A DNA stretch of 34,156 nucleotides from SFLA01 sp964485815. GTDB lineage: Bacteria; Bacillota; Clostridia; Oscillospirales; CAG-382. A program made the translations under genes and the position numbers. Positions 29,698-34,156 of the stretch are shown here, one piece after another. The notes below the pieces were generated by a model. That model was given only the letters and a program-made list of their open reading frames with translations. It did not search any database and was not told the DNA's origin. The stretch covers positions 1 through 34,156 of the forward strand of contig CAZAJX010000021.1 of NCBI GenBank assembly GCA_964485815.1, written 5' to 3'. How positions within the stretch are numbered: position 1 is the stretch's first letter; every line of letters starts with the position of its first letter.

Positions 29698-30180
29698 ATG
29701 GAACGAGCATTGCGTACGGATGCCGCCATAGAGAATATTCTGAAAAAATATGCGGACACCGTGTACCGCATTGCTTTCGTGCGGGTAAAAAACAGTTCTG
29801 ACGCGGAAGATATTACCCAAGAGGTCTTTGTGCGCTTTATAAAACGGGATCCCGTTTTCAAAAGCGAGGAGCACGAAAAAGCCTGGTTTATACGGGTTGC
29901 GGTAAACTGCTCGAAAACTCTGCTTTTATCTCCCTGGCGTACCCGCAGAAGCGACACGGAAAAGGACGTGCCCGTGTTCGATACGGAAAAGAGCGACGTG
30001 TGGTATGCCGTATCTTCCCTGCCCGAGCAAATGCGTGTGGTGATACATCTTTTTTACTATGAGAATATGTCGGTTTCGGAAATATCCGCCGCCACGGGCA
30101 AAAGCGTTTCCGCGGTAAAAACGGCGCTCCACCGAAGCAGGCGAAAGCTTAAAGAAATACTTACAGAGGAGGAGTTTTAA
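29698..30180 (+). CDS. ECF-type RNA polymerase sigma factor
   Basis: A 160-residue sigma-70-family protein with only regions 2 and 4. Region 2 includes YADTVYRIAFVRVKNSSDAE and DITQEVFVRFIKRDPVFKSE (about 19-61). Region 4 is LPEQMRVVIHLFYYENMSVS, then EISAATGKSVSAVKTALHRS and RRKLKEIL (about 108-155), holding the helix-turn-helix for the -35. Such factors direct stress or surface-signal regulons and are usually held by a membrane anti-sigma factor encoded next door. The following gene starts 1 nt after this stop and fits that role. AAGGGAG lies 8 nt before the ATG. Its regulon is unknown. Confidence 0.93.
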   Translation: MERALRTDAAIENILKKYADTVYRIAFVRVKNSSDAEDITQEVFVRFIKRDPVFKSEEHEKAWFIRVAVNCSKTLLLSPWRTRRSDTEKDVPVFDTEKSDVWYAVSSLPEQMRVVIHLFYYENMSVSEISAATGKSVSAVKTALHRSRRKLKEILTEEEF

Positions 30181-30181
30181 A

Positions 30182-32173
30182 ATGTTTGAGGATAAATACA
30201 AGAAAGTTCTGAACGAAATAAAAGCACCCGAAAATTCCGCCGAAAAGGCTATGGCGAAAGGCAAAAAGAGAAAAAACGTTTCTTACGTTAAATCGTGGGT
30301 GGCTGTCGCAGCCTGCCTCGCCATAATTCTGGGAGGAGCGGGAATATTTGCAAAAACACACAACGTCCCCGATAAATACGATGATTATTTCGCAAGCGCT
30401 CTGCCGCAACCCCGCCCCAACAATTCGGTTACCCTCACCCCTACCGAACCAAAAAGCTATGAAACCGTTATCGGCACCGTTATGGCGCTTATAGAAAAGG
30501 TGAAAAACAACGAAGCATATGATAAGCCCACCAATACGGGCGGCATGGATTTGAATTTCGGCGCTATAGACGAAGAGGAATACGATATGTATGAAGGGGT
30601 CATTGATGACTTTGTTGATAGCTTTAAAGACAGTTATACCGATACCAACAATCAGGTTTCCGGCGTGCAGGAAGCGGACATTATTAAAACCGACGGCAGG
30701 TATATCTACGCGCTCAACGGCAACGAGCTTTCCGTGTATTCCGCAGACAACGGAGATATTTCCTTCGTTTCCTCTGCCGAGATAGAAAACGGAATGTACT
30801 GCAAATCCCTTGTACTGTATAAAAGCAAGCTGGCGGTAATATACAATCAATCCCGCAAAAGCTACGATTACGACGGAAAACAGCTTACCGTAACCGACAT
30901 TTACACCATTTCCGAGGACGGTAATATAGAAAAGGACGCAAGCTTCGTGCAGTCGGGCTATTTCGTTTCCTGCAGAGAGCGGGACGGAAAGCTTTACGTA
31001 ATAACTACTTATGACGGATTTTTTACCTACGGTGATATATTCCGTAACGAAACGGAAATTACCGAAGATACCGTAAAAGACCGCCTGCCCGTTTCGGGTA
31101 TAGACGAAGGGAGCACCGTTAAAGCTGAGAACATTCTTATTCCCGAGTATCTTCCCTCCATGGGCTTTACCGTCGTTTCCGGCTTGGACTTAACTACACA
31201 AGAATTCAACACCGCCGCTTTAATGGACGTGGGTACCGGAGTTTATATGGATACGGATACCTTGTACGTCTATTCGGAGCAGTACGTTTATAATGAAGAA
31301 ATCGGAAGATACAACAGATATACCACGGTAAACCGTTTCTCCCTTGAAAACGGCAACCCCAAGCACACGGGCACGGTTTGCGTTGACGGTATATATCTCA
31401 ACCAATATTCCTTTGATGAACACGGCGGTTATCTGCGGATCGCGGTAAACCGTCCCTCCACCAATGATAACGCGGTGATAATTCTCGATAAAGACCTGAA
31501 CACCGTTTCCGAGGTTACGGGAATGGGCAAGGGCGAGCAGGTCAAATCCGTAAGATTTTACGGAGAAACCGCCTACGTGGTAACCTTCAGACAGACGGAT
31601 CCTCTTTATGCGCTGGATCTTTCCGACCCCGAAAATCCCGTAATACTTTCCGAATTAAAGATACCCGGTTTTTCCACTTATCTCCAGAAATTCGGTAAAG
31701 ATATGCTGTTCGGCTTTGGATACGATGCGGACGAAAACACCGGATGGAGAAAAGGACTCAAGCTGAGTATGTTCGATATTTCCGATGCAAAAAACACCTG
31801 CGAAAAGCATACCCTTCTTTTAAGCGAAAACACCTATTTCAGCGATGACGTGCTTAAAGCGGTGGTGGTAGATACCACGAGAAACCTTATAATGTTCCCT
31901 TACAGATTATACGGAAACGAAACGATATACGATGAAACCGCCAATACAACTTATACCGTTTATACGGAAAAGCTGGTATACGCCGCATATCTTTACGGCG
32001 AAAACGGGTTTGAGCTTTTGGGCGAAGCTGTTTATACCGATGATTTTGTTTCCGGATTAAGAGGAATACGAATAGGCGATTATATCTACGTATTCACCTT
32101 CGGCGGCAAAGACGGCACTGTAGCAGAATCTTACAACCTTAATGATTTCACTCTTACGGACTCTATTAAATAA
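30182..32173 (+). CDS. Membrane-anchored beta-propeller protein, probable anti-sigma factor
   Basis: A 663-residue protein. A short charged cytoplasmic N-terminus (1-36, FEDKYKKVLNEIKAPENSAE) leads into one membrane segment (about 37-57, VKSWVAVAACLAIILGGAGI). A large extracytoplasmic domain then runs from about 60 to 663. That domain begins VQEADIIKTDGRYIYALNGN and has repeated beta-rich units with Gly/Asp turns. It matches the Beta_propel family (COG4880-like), which has no settled biochemical role. The sigma-first order, the 1-nt gap (TAAAATG) and the N-terminal layout typical of clostridial ECF partners suggest an anti-sigma whose propeller senses a signal. That function is inference. A strong terminator follows. 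Confidence 0.88.
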   Translation: MFEDKYKKVLNEIKAPENSAEKAMAKGKKRKNVSYVKSWVAVAACLAIILGGAGIFAKTHNVPDKYDDYFASALPQPRPNNSVTLTPTEPKSYETVIGTVMALIEKVKNNEAYDKPTNTGGMDLNFGAIDEEEYDMYEGVIDDFVDSFKDSYTDTNNQVSGVQEADIIKTDGRYIYALNGNELSVYSADNGDISFVSSAEIENGMYCKSLVLYKSKLAVIYNQSRKSYDYDGKQLTVTDIYTISEDGNIEKDASFVQSGYFVSCRERDGKLYVITTYDGFFTYGDIFRNETEITEDTVKDRLPVSGIDEGSTVKAENILIPEYLPSMGFTVVSGLDLTTQEFNTAALMDVGTGVYMDTDTLYVYSEQYVYNEEIGRYNRYTTVNRFSLENGNPKHTGTVCVDGIYLNQYSFDEHGGYLRIAVNRPSTNDNAVIILDKDLNTVSEVTGMGKGEQVKSVRFYGETAYVVTFRQTDPLYALDLSDPENPVILSELKIPGFSTYLQKFGKDMLFGFGYDADENTGWRKGLKLSMFDISDAKNTCEKHTLLLSENTYFSDDVLKAVVVDTTRNLIMFPYRLYGNETIYDETANTTYTVYTEKLVYAAYLYGENGFELLGEAVYTDDFVSGLRGIRIGDYIYVFTFGGKDGTVAESYNLNDFTLTDSIK

Positions 32174-32193
32174 GGAAAAAACAAAAAACTTTT

Positions 32194-32222
32194 AAAAAAG
32201 CGGGTGAAAAACCCGTTTTTTT
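32194..32222 (+). terminator. Intrinsic terminator after the beta-propeller gene
   Basis: AAAAAAG-CGGGT (32194-32205), loop GAAAA, then ACCCG-TTTTTTT (32211-32222). The stem is about 12 bp and ends in the T-run. Confidence 0.92.
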
Positions 32223-32234
32223 GATAATTTGCTA

Positions 32235-32263
32235 TTGATTTTTGCAAAAAAGTGTGATAATAT
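32235..32263 (+). promoter_or_regulatory. Promoter for rpsB-tsf
   Basis: TTGATT (32235-32240), a 17-nt spacer and TAATAT (32258-32263), with TGTGATAAT giving a possible extended -10 in an overlapping register. It lies about 128 nt before the rpsB start. Confidence 0.7.
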
Positions 32264-32391
32264 ACTTTGGAATGCGGTGACGACGCATTAAAAAAATACA
32301 CACACTGTGCGTTCTGCCCAAGGGTCGGCAAAAGCCGCGGGTAAAAATTCAAGCGTACGGTGGCGGGGAAACCCGAAAGGAGAAATGAAAA
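32264..32391 (+). promoter_or_regulatory. Structured 5' leader of rpsB
   Basis: The transcript leader of about 120 nt contains ACGCA (32284-32288) facing TGCGT, the small hairpin CGGC-AAAA-GCCG, and CGGG-GAAA-CCCG immediately before the AAAGGAG ribosome binding site. The last hairpin could affect access to the binding site. Autoregulation by S2 through its leader is known in other bacteria. Here it is an inference from layout only. Confidence 0.5.
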
Positions 32392-33132
32392 ATGTCAGTA
32401 ATCAGCATGAAACAACTGTTCGAAGCAGGCGTTCACTTCGGTCACCAGACCAGAAGATGGAACCCCAAGATGGCCGAATACATCTTCACCGAAAGAAACG
32501 GCATCTACATCATCGACCTTCAGAAGACCGTTAAAAAGGTTGAAGAAGCTTACATGTTCGTTCGCGATGCATCTCTCGAAGGCGGCAACGTTCTCTTCGT
32601 AGGTACCAAGAAGCAGGCACAGGACGCTATCAAGGAAGAAGCTATCCGTGCAGGTATGTACTACGTTAACGTTCGTTGGCTCGGCGGTATGCTTACCAAC
32701 TTCAAGACCATCAAGAGAAGTATCCAGAAGTTGAACAACCTTACCAAGATGTCCGAAGACGGCACCTTTGATCTCCTTCCCAAGAAGGAAGTTGCAGCTC
32801 TTCAGAAGGAAATGGCTGACCTCGAGCGTAACCTCGGCGGTATCAAGGATATGAAGGGTCTTCCCGCAGTTATGTTCGTAGTAGACCCCAAGAAGGAAGC
32901 AAACGCTGTTGCAGAAGCTCGCAAACTGGGTATCCCCGTAGTTGCTATCGTTGATACCAACTGCGATCCCGATTGTATCGATTACGTTATCCCCGGTAAC
33001 GACGATGCTATCCGCGCTATCAAGCTTATCGCATCCGTTATGGCAGATGCAGTTCTCGAAGGCAAGCAGGGCGAACAGTTCACCGACGCTACCGAAACCG
33101 TAGAAGCTGAAGCAGAAGTTAAGGAGGACTAA
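32392..33132 (+). CDS. rpsB: 30S ribosomal protein S2
   Basis: Late-assembling small-subunit protein that recruits S1-type functions. The 246-residue sequence starts MSVISMKQLFEAGVHFGHQT, then RRWNPKMAEYIFTERNGIYI. The conserved GTKKQAQDAIKEEA, VNVRWLGGMLTNFKTIKRSI and VVAIVDTNCDPDCIDYVIPG follow, and the acidic tail ETVEAEAEVKED is normal. AAAGGAG precedes the ATG. It is 5 nt from tsf and co-transcribed with it. Confidence 0.98.
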   Translation: MSVISMKQLFEAGVHFGHQTRRWNPKMAEYIFTERNGIYIIDLQKTVKKVEEAYMFVRDASLEGGNVLFVGTKKQAQDAIKEEAIRAGMYYVNVRWLGGMLTNFKTIKRSIQKLNNLTKMSEDGTFDLLPKKEVAALQKEMADLERNLGGIKDMKGLPAVMFVVDPKKEANAVAEARKLGIPVVAIVDTNCDPDCIDYVIPGNDDAIRAIKLIASVMADAVLEGKQGEQFTDATETVEAEAEVKED

Positions 33133-33137
33133 TCAAA

Positions 33138-34064
33138 ATGGCAGATATTTCCGCAAAAGTTGTTATGGAGCTTCGTAAAAAGACCGGTTGCGGTATGATG
33201 GAGTGCAAAAAGGCTCTCGTTACCGCTAACGGCGATTTTGATGAAGCTATAAAGATCCTTCGTGAGAAGGGCCTCGCTGTTGCCGCTAAGAAGGCAGACA
33301 GAGTTGCTGCAGACGGTATCGTTGACGTTTACACCGCTAACGGCTGCACCGCTATTATCGAAGTTAACACCGAAACCGACTTCGTTGCAAAGAACGCTTC
33401 TTTCAAGGAATTCGTACACGGTATTCTCGTTACTATCGTAGAAACCAAGCCCGCTGACGTTGCAACTCTTCTTGCAACCAAGTTCGCTGGCAAGGAAACC
33501 ACCGTTGAAGACGAGCTCAAGCAGGAGATCTTCACTATCGGTGAAAATATGTCCATCCGTCGCTTCGAGGTTATCGAAGGCGTTACCGGAACTTACATTC
33601 ACGGCGGCGGAAGCGCAGGCGTTGTTGCTAAGTTCGAGGTTGAAGGCGGCGTTGAAAACACCGAAGGATTCAACGAATATGCAAAGAATGTTTGTATGCA
33701 GATCGCTGCTATGAACCCCCTCTACGTTTGCAAGTGCTGCGTTCCCGAAAGCGTTATCCAGGGCGAAAAGGATATCCTTCTTGCTCAGATCAAGAACGAT
33801 CCCAAGCTTGCTAACAAGCCCGAGCAGATCATCGAAAAGATGGTTACCGGCAGAATTGAAAAGTACTACGACACCAACTGTCTCGTTCACCAGCAGTACG
33901 TTAAGGAAGAGAATATGACCGTTCAGCAGTACACCGATAACACCGCAAAGGAACTCGGCGGCTCTATCAAGGTTGTATCCTTCGTTAAGTATGAAAAGGG
34001 CGAGGGCATTGAAAAGAGAGAAGACGATTTCGCTTCCGAAATCGAAAAGCTCGTTAAGGGTTAA
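33138..34064 (+). CDS. tsf: Translation elongation factor Ts
   Basis: Guanine-nucleotide exchange factor for EF-Tu. The 308-residue protein has the N-terminal UBA-like domain (VVMELRKKTGCGMMECKKAL) and the EF-Tu-contacting signature IIEVNTETDFVAKN. Core subdomains include GENMSIRRFEVIEGVTGTYI and NKPEQIIEKMVTGRIEKYYD. The start has AAGGAGG within the final codons of rpsB, so the two genes are coupled. A terminator follows 11 nt after the stop. pyrH, often next in Bacillota, is not directly attached here. Confidence 0.98.
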   Translation: MADISAKVVMELRKKTGCGMMECKKALVTANGDFDEAIKILREKGLAVAAKKADRVAADGIVDVYTANGCTAIIEVNTETDFVAKNASFKEFVHGILVTIVETKPADVATLLATKFAGKETTVEDELKQEIFTIGENMSIRRFEVIEGVTGTYIHGGGSAGVVAKFEVEGGVENTEGFNEYAKNVCMQIAAMNPLYVCKCCVPESVIQGEKDILLAQIKNDPKLANKPEQIIEKMVTGRIEKYYDTNCLVHQQYVKEENMTVQQYTDNTAKELGGSIKVVSFVKYEKGEGIEKREDDFASEIEKLVKG

Positions 34065-34075
34065 TGTATATAATT

Positions 34076-34112
34076 TGGCGCCCCTGGTAAAATAGGGGCG
34101 TCAGTTGTTTTC
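34076..34112 (+). terminator. Intrinsic terminator after tsf
   Basis: TGGCGCCCCT (34076-34085), an 8-nt loop and AGGGGCGTCA (34094-34103). This makes a 10-bp stem with one G-U pair, followed by GTTGTTTTC. Confidence 0.9.
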
Positions 34113-34135
34113 TATGTACAGAAATGAGGCAAATT

Positions 34136-34156
34136 ATGAACACCCAGCAAAGCATA
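34136..34156 (+). CDS. Start of a further gene (partial, cut by window end)
   Basis: An ATG at 34136 is preceded by GAGG (34126-34129) at 6-nt spacing and follows the tsf terminator. The seven visible codons read MNTQQSI and are open to the window edge. That is too little to identify a product. Confidence 0.5.

Overview
The window is a chromosomal housekeeping segment of a low- to mid-GC Bacillota bacterium. It is most likely a Clostridia member of the gut Oscillospirales type. This rests on the S10-spc gene order with a KOW protein between map and infA, a zinc-type S14, rnmV, ComEC/HolA, a TSCPD-family protein, near-consensus SigA-type promoters and strong AGGAGG ribosome binding sites. The sequence appears to come from a draft assembly, because a 10-base N gap lies in rplW (10655-10664). 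I saw no tRNA, rRNA, CRISPR array, insertion sequence or phage gene.

Region 1 (1-12605, minus strand) is the S10-spc-alpha ribosomal protein operon. It reads from a near-perfect promoter at 12577-12605 through a leader of about 180 nt: rpsJ-rplC-rplD-rplW-rplB-rpsS-rplV-rpsC-rplP-rpmC-rpsQ-rplN-rplX-rplE-rpsN-rpsH-rplF-rplR-rpsE-rpmD-rplO-secY-adk-map-KOW protein-infA-rpmJ (cut by the window edge). Genes are 0-23 nt apart, apart from rplC-rpsJ (68 nt) and infA-rpmJ (32 nt). infA has no ATG, GTG or TTG start and appears to begin with CTG.

Region 2 (12711-17840) holds small units. These are a plus-strand pair (TSCPD protein and phosphoglucomutase), a YwaF-like membrane protein with its own consensus promoter, a minus-strand M55 D-aminopeptidase, a HAD-IIA sugar-phosphatase-like protein and an AbrB-type regulator with a C-terminal four-cysteine motif. 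Intrinsic terminators separate most of them.

Region 3 (17851-28067, minus strand) looks like one nine-gene transcript: LRR lipoprotein-alaS-HIT protein-phosphoribosyltransferase-comEC-holA-rnmV-mtaB-unknown protein. It is packed with ATGA-type overlaps and reads from a consensus promoter at 28039-28067. The roles are tRNA charging, tRNA modification, 5S rRNA maturation, DNA replication and DNA uptake.

Region 4 (28073-34156, plus strand) starts with an AGE-family sugar 2-epimerase on a promoter back-to-back with that of region 3. A 334-nt gap with a terminator and a 91-nt imperfect hairpin follows. Next come an ECF sigma factor and its membrane-anchored beta-propeller partner, then rpsB-tsf with its own promoter, leader and terminator, and the first codons of another gene at the window end.

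No clearly new multi-gene system is visible. The best second-look items are the CTG start of infA, the unknown protein coupled to mtaB, the ComEC with a degenerate metallo-beta-lactamase-like tail, the sigma/beta-propeller pair with the hairpin element upstream, and the palindromic back-to-back promoters.
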